From positions 1 through 6,069 of the forward strand of contig NZ_CAMICL010000077.1 of assembly GCF_946221105.1 (NCBI RefSeq): a stretch of DNA of 6,069 nucleotides. The letters are read 5' to 3'. The translations under genes were made by a program, and so were the position numbers. A model generated the notes under the pieces. It worked only from the letters and a program-made list of their open reading frames with translations, did no database searches and was not told where the DNA came from. The stretch comes from an uncultured Corynebacterium sp. (GTDB lineage Bacteria > Actinomycetota > Actinomycetes > Mycobacteriales > Mycobacteriaceae). Positions 1 through 5,736 of the stretch are shown piece by piece (positions within the stretch are counted from its first letter, which is position 1; every line of letters starts with the position of its first letter).

Positions 1-44
1 GCCCCGGACCCCGCGCCGGGCGCCTGCACCCAAACGCCCTTAAC

Positions 45-50
45 TACACT
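45..50 (+). promoter_or_regulatory. Probable -10 element of leuS (leaderless promoter)
   Basis: The hexamer TACACT fits the actinobacterial -10 pattern TANANT. Its last base is followed by 8 bases and then the leuS ATG at 59, so transcription should begin at or within a base or two of the start codon. No purine-rich Shine-Dalgarno sequence lies in the intervening GCATAACC. I see no good -35 hexamer about 17 bases upstream, which is common in actinobacterial promoters. The promoter is an inference from spacing and motif; leaderless mRNAs are common in Corynebacterium and Mycobacterium. Confidence 0.55.
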
Positions 51-58
51 GCATAACC

Positions 59-2887
59 ATGACTGAGGCGACCCCGCACCGCTATACGGCCGAGCTGGCC
101 AACACCATCGAGCAGAAGTGGCAGGCGTACTGGCGCGACAACCAGACGTTTTACGCCCCGAACCCGGTCGGCGACCTTGCCACCGGCGAGCCCCTCCCGG
201 ACGACAAGCTCAACGTCCAGGACATGTTCCCGTACCCCTCGGGCGCGGGCCTGCACGTGGGCCATCCGCTGAGCTACATCGCCACGGACGTGTTCGCGCG
301 CTACAACCGCATGCTGGGCAAGAACGTGCTGCACACGCTGGGTTACGATGCTTTCGGCCTGCCCGCGGAGCAGTACGCCATCCAGACCGGCACGCACCCG
401 CGCGTGACCACCGAGGCGAACATCGCGAACATGCGCCGCCAGCTGGCCATGCTGGGTCTCGGCCACGACCCGCGTCGTTCCGTGGCCACCACGGACCCGG
501 AGTTTTACAAGTGGACGCAGTGGATCTTCCTGCAGATTTACAACGCCTGGTTCGATGAGGACCTGCAGAAGGCCCGCCCGATCGAGGACCTGGTCAAGGA
601 CCTCATGTCCGGCGCCCGCACCACCAAGGACGGCCGCAACTTCCGCGACCTGACCATGGAAGAGAAGCACAAGGCCATCGACGAGTTCCGCCTGGTCTAC
701 CTCTCCGACTCCATGGTCAACTGGTGCCCGGGCCTGGGCACGGTGCTGGCCAACGAGGAGGTCACCGCCGAGGGCCGCTCGGAGCGCGGCAACTTCCCGG
801 TCTTCCGCAAGCGCCTGCGCCAGTGGATGATGCGCATCACGGACTACTCGGACCGCCTGCTCGACGACCTTGACCTGCTCGAATGGCCGGAAAAGGTCAA
901 GAGCATGCAGCGTAACTGGATCGGCCGGTCCCGCGGCGCGGACGTGCACTTCGCCTCCCCCGCCGGCGACATCACGGTCTTCACCACCCGCCCGGACACG
1001 CTCTTCGGCGCGTCGTATGTGGTGCTTGCACCGGAGCATCCGCTTGTCGACGAGCTGGTCACCGCCTCCTACCCCTCCGACGTAGACAGCCGCTGGACCG
1101 GCGGCGCCGACACCCCGCGCGAGGCAGTGGATGCCTACCTGCGCTCGATCGCCGCGAAGTCTGACGTGGAGCGCCAGGAGAACAAGGAAAAGACCGGCGT
1201 GTTCCTCGGCTCGTATGCCGTGAACCCGGTCAGCGGCGAAGAGGTCCCGATCTTCATCGCCGACTACGTGCTCACCGGCTACGGCACCGGCGCCATCATG
1301 GCGGTGCCGGCGCACGACGAGCGCGACTACGAGTTCGCCACCGTCTTCGGCCTGCCCATCACCCCGGTGCTGGACGGCGACGTCACCGAGGCTGCGTTCA
1401 CCGGCGACGCGGAGCACATCAACTCCGCGAACGAGGACGGCCTGGATCTCAATGGCCTGGGCAAGGGTGAGGCTATTGAGCGGGCGATCCTTTGGCTCGT
1501 CGATAGGCAGAGGGGCTCCGAGAAGATCCAGTACAAGCTGCGCGACTGGCTGTTCGCGCGCCAGCGTTACTGGGGCGAGCCGTTCCCGATTGTGTACGAC
1601 GAGAACGGCCAGGCGCACGGGCTGCCCGAGGACATGCTGCCGGTGGAGCTGCCGGAGGTGGAGGACTACAACCCCATCGCCTTCGACCCCGACGACGCCG
1701 ACTCCGAGCCCGCCCCGCCGCTGGCTAAGGCCACCGACTGGGTCGAGGTGGAGCTGGACCTGGGCCACGGCAAGCAGAAGTACTGGCGCGACACCAACGT
1801 GATGCCGCAGTGGGCCGGCTCCTCCTGGTACCAGCTGCGCTACATCGACCCGACCAACTCCGACGCGCTGGTGGACATTGAGAACGAGCGCTACTGGACG
1901 GGCCCGCGCCCCGACGAGCACGGCGAAGGCGACCCGGGCGGCGTGGACCTCTACGTCGGCGGCGTCGAGCACGCGGTGCTGCACCTGCTGTACGCCCGCT
2001 TCTGGCACAAGGTGCTGTTTGACCTAGGCTTTGTCACCTCCCAGGAGCCGTACCGCCGCCTGTTCAACCAGGGCTACGTCCAGGCCTACGCCTACACCGA
2101 CTCGCGCGGCGTGTACGTCCCGGCGGCCGAGGTGGAGGAAAAGGACGGCAAGTTCTTCTACAACGGCGCCGAAGTCAACCGCGAGTACGGCAAGATGGGC
2201 AAGTCCCTGAAGAACTCCGTCGCGCCCGATGATGTGGTGGAAGAGTACGGTGCCGACACCCTGCGCGTCTACGAGATGTCCATGGGCCCGCTGGACACCT
2301 CCCGCCCGTGGGCGACCAAGGACGTCGTCGGCGCGCACCGCTTCCTGCAGCGCCTGTGGCGCCTGGTTGTGGACGAGGCGACCGGTGAGACGTCGGTCGT
2401 GGACACCGCGCTCACGGACGAGGATTCCAAGGCCCTGCACCGCACCATCGCCGGCGTGCGCGACGACTACGAGCACCTGCGCGACAACACCGTCGCCGCC
2501 AAGCTCATCGAGTACGTCAACTACCTGACCAAGACCTACCCGGACGGTGCGCCGCGCGCCGCCGTCGAACCGCTGGTGCAGATGGTCTCGCCGCTCGCAC
2601 CCCACATCGCCGAAGAGCTCTGGTCGGTGCTGGGGCACTCCGAGACCATCACGTTCGAGCCGTTCCCGGAGTTCGAGGAGCAGTGGCTTACCGACGACAC
2701 CGTGGAAGTGCCCGTCCAAATCAACGGCAAGGTCAAGGCGCGCATCGACGTCGCCACCGACGCCTCCAAGGACGACCTCGAAGCCGCAGCACTTGCCGAC
2801 GAGCGCGTGGCCGGCCTCATCGCCGGCAAGAACGTGGTGAAGGTCATCGCCATCCCGGGCCGCATGGTCAACCTGGTGGTGAAGTAG
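59..2887 (+). CDS. leuS: Leucyl-tRNA synthetase (leucine--tRNA ligase)
   Basis: This cytoplasmic class Ia enzyme attaches leucine to tRNA-Leu using ATP and hydrolyses mischarged tRNA. The 942-residue product is complete and of usual actinobacterial length. Visible in order: the HIGH-type motif PYPSGAGLHVGH (residues 58-69); GYDAFGLPAEQYA soon after; an extra segment at about 172-210 before NWCPG (221-225); the CP1 editing domain with TTRPDT (309-314) and AVPAHDERD (415-423), whose T314 and D423 correspond to the editing threonine and the amino-group-binding aspartate of the E. coli enzyme; RDWLFARQRYWGEP from 495; the KMSKS loop as KMGKS (712-716); and a C-terminal domain ending VNLVVK. After NWCPG there are no cysteines where many bacterial enzymes bind zinc, as I recall for other actinobacteria. 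ATG 59 is chosen because the homologous N-terminus begins just after it and a -10-like box precedes it. There is no room for a T-box leader. Confidence 0.98.
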   Translation: MTEATPHRYTAELANTIEQKWQAYWRDNQTFYAPNPVGDLATGEPLPDDKLNVQDMFPYPSGAGLHVGHPLSYIATDVFARYNRMLGKNVLHTLGYDAFGLPAEQYAIQTGTHPRVTTEANIANMRRQLAMLGLGHDPRRSVATTDPEFYKWTQWIFLQIYNAWFDEDLQKARPIEDLVKDLMSGARTTKDGRNFRDLTMEEKHKAIDEFRLVYLSDSMVNWCPGLGTVLANEEVTAEGRSERGNFPVFRKRLRQWMMRITDYSDRLLDDLDLLEWPEKVKSMQRNWIGRSRGADVHFASPAGDITVFTTRPDTLFGASYVVLAPEHPLVDELVTASYPSDVDSRWTGGADTPREAVDAYLRSIAAKSDVERQENKEKTGVFLGSYAVNPVSGEEVPIFIADYVLTGYGTGAIMAVPAHDERDYEFATVFGLPITPVLDGDVTEAAFTGDAEHINSANEDGLDLNGLGKGEAIERAILWLVDRQRGSEKIQYKLRDWLFARQRYWGEPFPIVYDENGQAHGLPEDMLPVELPEVEDYNPIAFDPDDADSEPAPPLAKATDWVEVELDLGHGKQKYWRDTNVMPQWAGSSWYQLRYIDPTNSDALVDIENERYWTGPRPDEHGEGDPGGVDLYVGGVEHAVLHLLYARFWHKVLFDLGFVTSQEPYRRLFNQGYVQAYAYTDSRGVYVPAAEVEEKDGKFFYNGAEVNREYGKMGKSLKNSVAPDDVVEEYGADTLRVYEMSMGPLDTSRPWATKDVVGAHRFLQRLWRLVVDEATGETSVVDTALTDEDSKALHRTIAGVRDDYEHLRDNTVAAKLIEYVNYLTKTYPDGAPRAAVEPLVQMVSPLAPHIAEELWSVLGHSETITFEPFPEFEEQWLTDDTVEVPVQINGKVKARIDVATDASKDDLEAAALADERVAGLIAGKNVVKVIAIPGRMVNLVVK

Positions 2888-2891
2888 GGCT

Positions 2892-2919
2892 CTGCGGGGC
2901 GGGGCCTGCGGGGCGGGTG
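2892..2919. repeat. 14-base GC-rich tandem repeat, two copies
   Basis: Copy one (2892-2905) is CTGCGGGGCGGGGC and copy two (2906-2919) is CTGCGGGGCGGGTG, identical at 12 of 14 positions and directly adjacent. It starts four bases after the leuS stop codon. The second copy supplies the left arm of the hairpin at 2912-2937. Confidence 0.7.
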
Positions 2920-2937
2920 CAAGATAGTTCACCCGCC
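2912..2937 (+). terminator. Hairpin after leuS, possible terminator without a U-tract
   Basis: GGCGGGTG (2912-2919) and CACCCGCC (2930-2937) are perfect reverse complements, giving an 8-base-pair stem with a 10-base loop, 24 bases after the leuS stop. The sequence that follows has no run of T, so it is not a classical intrinsic terminator. Actinobacteria often lack U-tracts at gene ends. Its position suggests it ends or protects the leuS transcript, but the right arm also includes one of the TTCAC motifs listed separately, so an operator role is possible. Confidence 0.45.
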
Positions 2938-3026
2938 AGATGCCTCCCAGTGAATTAGTTCCCTTTGGACGGTCGGATAATTCACTTTCCCCAGGTCGCG
3001 TGGGACCCCGGTGTGGACTTGTTCAC
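2923..3026. promoter_or_regulatory. Four-copy WRTTCAC motif array, candidate operator region
   Basis: Four related 10-mers occur: GATAGTTCAC (2923-2932, plus), ACTAATTCAC (2950-2959, read on minus), GATAATTCAC (2976-2985, plus) and ACTTGTTCAC (3017-3026, plus). The middle two form a perfect 9-base inverted repeat, AGTGAATTA (2949-2957) and TAATTCACT (2978-2986), with a 20-base spacer. The last also lies in a smaller inverted repeat, GTTCA (3021-3025) with TGAAC (3034-3038). Repeated half-sites in both orientations in an intergenic gap suggest a transcription factor binding region. No known regulator is recognised and the role is inferred. Confidence 0.4.
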
Positions 3027-3040
3027 TCGGCGATGAACCA

Positions 3041-3060
3041 TTCCGCACCGTTCCGCACCG
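3041..3060. repeat. Perfect 10-base tandem duplication
   Basis: TTCCGCACCG occurs twice back to back (3041-3050 and 3051-3060) without mismatch. It is non-coding and lies just after the GTTCA/TGAAC inverted repeat. It could be a slippage product or a paired binding site; nothing in the sequence decides between these. Confidence 0.7.
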
Positions 3061-3061
3061 A

Positions 3062-3116
3062 CGCCGACACATCGCGGCCGAATCTGTCAGGCGGGCCCTA
3101 TCGGCCCAGGTCGGCG
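3062..3116. repeat. Nested inverted repeats in the intergenic region
   Basis: CGCCGAC (3062-3068) pairs perfectly with GTCGGCG (3110-3116). Inside lies a second small inverted repeat, GGGCC (3093-3097) with GGCCC (3103-3107) around a 5-base loop. The heptamer GTCAGGC within it (3086-3092) recurs at 3136-3142. If transcribed, the segment could fold as a stem with an internal hairpin. In GC-rich DNA such pairings arise easily by chance, so only the repeats themselves are claimed. Confidence 0.35.
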
Positions 3117-3142
3117 CAAACGGCTGCCGTGATCCGTCAGGC

Positions 3143-3176
3143 ACCCGGGCGCCCAGCACCCGCCCGCCGCCCGGGT
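3143..3176. repeat. 9-base-pair GC-rich inverted repeat upstream of the membrane protein gene
   Basis: ACCCGGGCG (3143-3151) and CGCCCGGGT (3168-3176) are perfect reverse complements with a 16-base loop. The right arm sits about where a -35 region would be for the TAACAT box at 3196-3201. It could therefore be an operator, or a transcription stop for read-through from leuS. It is not followed by a T-run. Confidence 0.45.
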
Positions 3177-3195
3177 CTGTGGCTGGTGTGACTGA

Positions 3196-3201
3196 TAACA
3201 T
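3196..3201 (+). promoter_or_regulatory. Possible -10 element for the 3241 membrane protein gene
   Basis: TAACAT matches TATAAT at four of six positions and lies in an otherwise GC-rich stretch, 39 bases before the ATG at 3241. Transcription from it would start near 3208 and leave a leader of about 33 bases that contains the ribosome binding site at 3228-3233. No clear -35 box is seen. Confidence 0.35.
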
Positions 3202-3227
3202 CCCGAGTGAAAGTTACCCACCAACAC

Positions 3228-3233
3228 GAAGGA
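3228..3233 (+). promoter_or_regulatory. Ribosome binding site for the 3241 gene
   Basis: GAAGGA ends 7 bases before ATG 3241, which is good Shine-Dalgarno spacing. It fixes the start of the membrane protein and contrasts with leuS, which has no such site. Confidence 0.75.
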
Positions 3234-3240
3234 TAAACAC

Positions 3241-4266
3241 ATGTCCACCCCTTATAACGGCGGCGGGTACGAGCCGTACCCGGAGCACCCGGAAGGCAGC
3301 CACCCGGAAAACGGCACCGGCGACCAGGCCGGCGACCGGGCCGGCGGCTACCCGGCCGAAAGCAGCCCGAACACCGAGAACACCTACGACGCGTTCGAGG
3401 TGAACACGGCGGCGTCGATGGCCGGCGCCTCCGCGTTGCGTTTCCACGGCCAGCAGCTCACCGACAACGTCCCCGGCGACGGCGCTTCGCCGCACCCGAT
3501 CAACGACCCAGCGTCGAACGGCTGGTTCCACGTGAAGGGCACCGGCAAGCTCGAGGTCATGGAGGCGCTGAGCTGGGGCGGCAAGGCGCTGTTCGCCAAC
3601 GCCAAGCTGTGGATCCCGCTGGGCGTGGCCTACACGGTGCTCGCGGTGCTGGGCCAGTTCTTGCCGGGCCCGGGTGCAGCCATCAGCTCGATCGGCATGC
3701 TGCTGCTCGCGCCGTGGATGGTTGGCGTGGCGTTGCAGCAGACGCTGGTGAGGCAGTTCACGTACAACGACGCGAAGGCACCGGCGTACGGCAAAACGCT
3801 GGGCGTGACGGCGCTGCTCGGCGTGCTGGCCTTTATTGTCTCCATGATCCTGCTCATGGTGCTCGCGTTCGGCGCGCTGACCACCATCGATCCGACCACG
3901 CTGCCGGATAACCCGGAAAACCTCACCCCGGAGGAGATGTGGAACCTGTTGCGTCCTATTCTGGGCGCATTGGCTGTCATGGGTGTGATTGCCCTGCTGG
4001 TCATGCCGTTTTTCATGTTCCAGGCGTGGTACGCGGCGGATAATAACGGCTCGTTCGGCAACGCTATTTCCGCCGGTTTCAAGGCTGGCGCGTCGAACTA
4101 CCTGAAGATCCTGGGCTTCGTGGTGGTCGCCGGGTTGATCAACATCGTTGGTGCGGCGCTGTTCTTCGTCGGCCTGATTGTCACGATGCCCGGCACCATG
4201 CTGGCCGCGGCGCACGCGTACCGCCAGATTTCCGGCGGTCCGGTGCCCAAGGAAGCTACAGCGTAA
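3241..4266 (+). CDS. Uncharacterised multi-pass membrane protein with disordered N-terminus
   Basis: I do not recognise a named family for this 341-residue product. Residues 1 to about 100 are hydrophilic, rich in Gly, Pro, Glu and Asn, and probably disordered and cytoplasmic. They carry short tandem repeats (HPEGS/HPENG at 16-25, GDQA/GDRA at 27-34). From about 123 on there are hydrophobic segments at roughly 123-141, 146-166, 187-213, 239-264 and 289-318, the last long enough for one or two passes. Before the final segment lies a polar stretch, NGSFGNAISAGFKAGASNY (269-287), which resembles the amphipathic linker seen in several uncharacterised bacterial membrane-protein families. There is no signal peptide, enzyme motif or nucleotide-binding motif. 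The start at 3241 is supported by GAAGGA. The gene stands alone on this strand, and its 3' end overlaps the convergent reductase gene by 11 bases. Confidence 0.85.
   Translation: MSTPYNGGGYEPYPEHPEGSHPENGTGDQAGDRAGGYPAESSPNTENTYDAFEVNTAASMAGASALRFHGQQLTDNVPGDGASPHPINDPASNGWFHVKGTGKLEVMEALSWGGKALFANAKLWIPLGVAYTVLAVLGQFLPGPGAAISSIGMLLLAPWMVGVALQQTLVRQFTYNDAKAPAYGKTLGVTALLGVLAFIVSMILLMVLAFGALTTIDPTTLPDNPENLTPEEMWNLLRPILGALAVMGVIALLVMPFFMFQAWYAADNNGSFGNAISAGFKAGASNYLKILGFVVVAGLINIVGAALFFVGLIVTMPGTMLAAAHAYRQISGGPVPKEATA
3286..3342 (+). repeat. In-frame short tandem repeats in the N-terminus of the 3241 gene
   Basis: Two direct repeats lie almost end to end. A 15-base unit beginning CACCCGGAA occurs at 3286-3300 and 3301-3315 and encodes HPEGS then HPENG. 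A 12-base unit, GGCGACCAGGCC (3319-3330) then GGCGACCGGGCC (3331-3342), encodes GDQA then GDRA with one mismatch. All unit lengths are multiples of three, so gain or loss of copies would keep the frame. They sit in the segment predicted to be disordered. Confidence 0.65.
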
Positions 4267-5194
4267 CGACGGCGCGTCCGCTCCACCCACCATCGAGCAG
4301 CGAACGCCCAACTTCTTCAACGCCGTCCAATCCGACTTCTTCGGTGCGGATGGCGTTGGTGTCTACGGACTCGTCGAGGAGCGACCACGCCTCGTCGCGA
4401 AGCTCATTCGGCGCGTCGACGGAGTTGATGCCCACCAGCTGCACCCCGCGCAGGATGAACGGCAGGACGCTGGCCGGTAGGTCGTTGCCGGCGGCCATGC
4501 CGCATGCGGTGGCCACGCCGCCCCACTGCAGCTGCGACAGCGCGTTGGCCAGCACGGTGGAGCCGACGGTGTCCACCACGCCGGCCAGGCGAGCCTTCTG
4601 CAGCGGCTTGCCGGCCTCGGCGAACTCGGCGCGGTCCACAACCTCAGCGGCGCCGAGCTCCTTCAGCCAGGCGCCATGCTTATCGACGCGCCCAGTCAAC
4701 GCCCACACCTCATACCCCCGCGCCGCCAGGAGCTGCACCGCGATGGATCCGACGCCGCCGGTGGCGCCGGTGACGAGCACGGGGCCGTCGACAGGCGAAA
4801 GCGCGACGCGCTCCAAACCTGCGACCGAGAGTACGGCGGTGTAGCCCGCGGTGCCGATCGCGGCCGCCTCGAACGCGGAGAAGCGCTCGGGCACGCGGGT
4901 GATGTCTTTAGCGTCGATACGCATCTGCGGGGTGTAGCCGCCGTGGCGGCGCTCACCGATGCCGCGGCCGTTGACGGTGACCAGCGTGCCGTCCTCGAGG
5001 GTGCCCACCGCGTCGATGCCCGGCACCGTTGGCAGTTCGCGCAGGATGCCGCGGTTGCCGGACAGCGCCATCGCGTCCTTGTAATTCACCGACGAGTGGC
5101 TCACGTTGATCAGGGTGTCGCCCTCGCCCGCGTACGTGTCCTGCGTCTGCACGATCTCCGGGCCGTTCTCAGTGACAATCAAGCTGTTGCTCAT
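4256..5194 (-). CDS. acuI: Acryloyl-CoA reductase (NADPH), YhdH/AcuI-type quinone oxidoreductase
   Basis: This cytosolic zinc-free medium-chain dehydrogenase/reductase of 312 residues closely follows E. coli YhdH and AcuI, which reduce acryloyl-CoA to propanoyl-CoA with NADPH and so remove a reactive electrophile. Seen in order: SSVNYKD (34-40), PGID (58-61), GTAGYTA (114-120), the Rossmann loop TGATGGVGS (142-150), a likely NADPH-selecting TGR (167-169), VDTVG (207-211), ACGMAAGNDLPASVLPFILR (230-249) and GINS (255-258). Length is normal for the family. ATG 5194 is chosen because the N-terminus then aligns with YhdH. ATG 5206 in the same frame adds four residues and would suit a leaderless transcript from TAGTGT on this strand. 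The gene converges on the 3241 gene and diverges from the VanZ-like gene, so it is probably transcribed alone. The subfamily is clear; the physiological substrate is inferred. Confidence 0.9.
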   Translation of the reverse strand: MSNSLIVTENGPEIVQTQDTYAGEGDTLINVSHSSVNYKDAMALSGNRGILRELPTVPGIDAVGTLEDGTLVTVNGRGIGERRHGGYTPQMRIDAKDITRVPERFSAFEAAAIGTAGYTAVLSVAGLERVALSPVDGPVLVTGATGGVGSIAVQLLAARGYEVWALTGRVDKHGAWLKELGAAEVVDRAEFAEAGKPLQKARLAGVVDTVGSTVLANALSQLQWGGVATACGMAAGNDLPASVLPFILRGVQLVGINSVDAPNELRDEAWSLLDESVDTNAIRTEEVGLDGVEEVGRSLLDGGWSGRAVVTL

Positions 5195-5212
5195 GGCCGC
5201 CAGCATAGGCCG

Positions 5213-5222
5213 ACACTACGGT
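5213..5222. promoter_or_regulatory. Possible overlapping divergent -10 elements
   Basis: On the minus strand, TAGTGT (5218 down to 5213) is followed by 6 bases and then ATG at 5206. On the plus strand, TACGGT (5217-5222) is followed by 7 bases and then GTG at 5230. Both fit only the loose pattern TANNNT, three of six consensus bases, but each lies at leaderless-promoter distance from a start codon, and they share the bases TA at 5217-5218. No -35 boxes are evident. This is an inference from spacing. Confidence 0.3.
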
Positions 5223-5229
5223 GGGGCGG

Positions 5230-5736
5230 GTGAAAACAGCGAGCAAAGCCAACACCGCCGCCGCCCACGCCGCGGCGGTGTTGGCGACTGTCCTGGTCGT
5301 GCTCGCGTTTACGGTGGGTAAGGCGTTCGTGTCCATCCCGGGGCTGTGGTCGGCGGAGGCGCACCAGCTCAGCCAGGTCCGCCTGAACCCGCTGGAGACC
5401 TTTGAGCACGCCCGCGTGTGGTGGGGGCCGTGGCTGAACCTGTTCGGCAACATCGCGCTGTTCGCCCCGGTCGGTTTCATCGCGTACCGCGGCTCGGTGG
5501 CCCGGGCGGTGCTGGTCGGGCTGGTGTGCAGCCTGGGCATCGAGGTCGCGCAGTACGCGTTTGCGTGGGGCTACAGCGATACTGACGACGTGCTCTGCAA
5601 CGTCGCCGGTGTGGCGCTGGGTGCGGGGGTGGCCCGAAGGACGTCGAGAGGCAATCGCGCAACGGTGCTGTGGTGCATCGCCGCGGCCGGTGCGGTCGTG
5701 CTGGTTGTGTGGGCGGCGCTAGGGTTGAGCGCATGA
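5230..5736 (+). CDS. VanZ-like family membrane protein
   Basis: The 168-residue product has the VanZ-like pattern: NLFGNIALFAPVGF (70-83), SLGIEVAQ (101-108) and an acidic SDTDDVLCNVAG (116-127), set among hydrophobic segments at about 14-30, 67-85, 90-110, 119-135 and 144-166. VanZ itself gives low-level teicoplanin resistance, but most chromosomal relatives have no known role, and nothing here points to glycopeptide resistance. GTG 5230 is chosen because GGTGG lies 5 bases before it and the product then begins MKTASK, a short basic lead into the first membrane segment. GTG 5221 is an alternative adding three residues; an in-frame TAG at 5206-5208 rules out anything further upstream. The stop overlaps the ATG of the next gene, so the two are almost certainly one operon. 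Confidence 0.85.
   Translation: MKTASKANTAAAHAAAVLATVLVVLAFTVGKAFVSIPGLWSAEAHQLSQVRLNPLETFEHARVWWGPWLNLFGNIALFAPVGFIAYRGSVARAVLVGLVCSLGIEVAQYAFAWGYSDTDDVLCNVAGVALGAGVARRTSRGNRATVLWCIAAAGAVVLVVWAALGLSA
5721..5724 (+). promoter_or_regulatory. Ribosome binding site for the DUF202 gene, inside the VanZ-like gene
   Basis: AGGG lies 8 bases before ATG 5733, within the last codons of the VanZ-like gene. Together with the ATGA stop/start overlap it supports start 5733 and coupled translation. Confidence 0.5.

Larger units (their letters stand above)
2888..3240. other. 353-base intergenic region without a convincing gene
   Basis: Between the leuS stop and the next ATG I find no reading frame with family-like sequence. 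Frames of 83-130 codons exist on both strands, but they are rich in Pro, Arg and Ser, lack ribosome binding sites, and overlap repeats. The region instead holds a 14-base GC tandem repeat, a hairpin, four WRTTCAC-like motifs, a 10-base tandem repeat, two more inverted repeats and a likely promoter for the downstream membrane protein. Parts of it, especially 2920-2990, are richer in A and T than the flanking genes. A small RNA cannot be excluded. Confidence 0.7.

Noticed and set aside
13..23. GCGCC-G-GGCGC palindrome upstream of leuS
   Set aside because: A one-base loop cannot form a hairpin, and such GC palindromes are frequent by chance here; too little upstream sequence is present to judge an operator.
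44..2008. A 654-codon open frame on the minus strand opposite leuS
   Set aside because: It is a mirror of leuS codon bias in GC-rich DNA: rich in Val, Arg, Ala and His, with no recognisable domain, and leuS on the other strand is certain.
2024..2932. A 302-codon minus-strand frame opposite the 3' half of leuS
   Set aside because: The same codon-bias shadow; low-complexity Val/Asp/Gly/His composition and no domain match.
2965..2970. TTGGAC as a -35 box within the motif array
   Set aside because: No -10-like hexamer lies 16-18 bases downstream; the nearest, TAATTC, is only 7 bases away.
2929..3201. Small open frames of 83-130 codons on both strands in the intergenic gap
   Set aside because: No Shine-Dalgarno sites, compositions typical of random GC-rich translation, and they run through inverted and tandem repeats.
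4268..4278. GACG-GCG-CGTC as a bidirectional terminator between the convergent genes
   Set aside because: Only a 4-base-pair stem with a 3-base loop and no T-run; also inside the reductase coding sequence.
3214..4320. A 368-codon minus-strand frame opposite the membrane protein gene
   Set aside because: Its product is Arg/His/Gln-rich without a domain, while the plus-strand product has clear membrane segments and a good ribosome binding site.
5230..5736. VanZ-like gene as a glycopeptide resistance determinant
   Set aside because: Only the broad VanZ-like fold pattern is present; there are no van ligase or regulatory genes nearby, and such relatives are widespread in chromosomes without that role.
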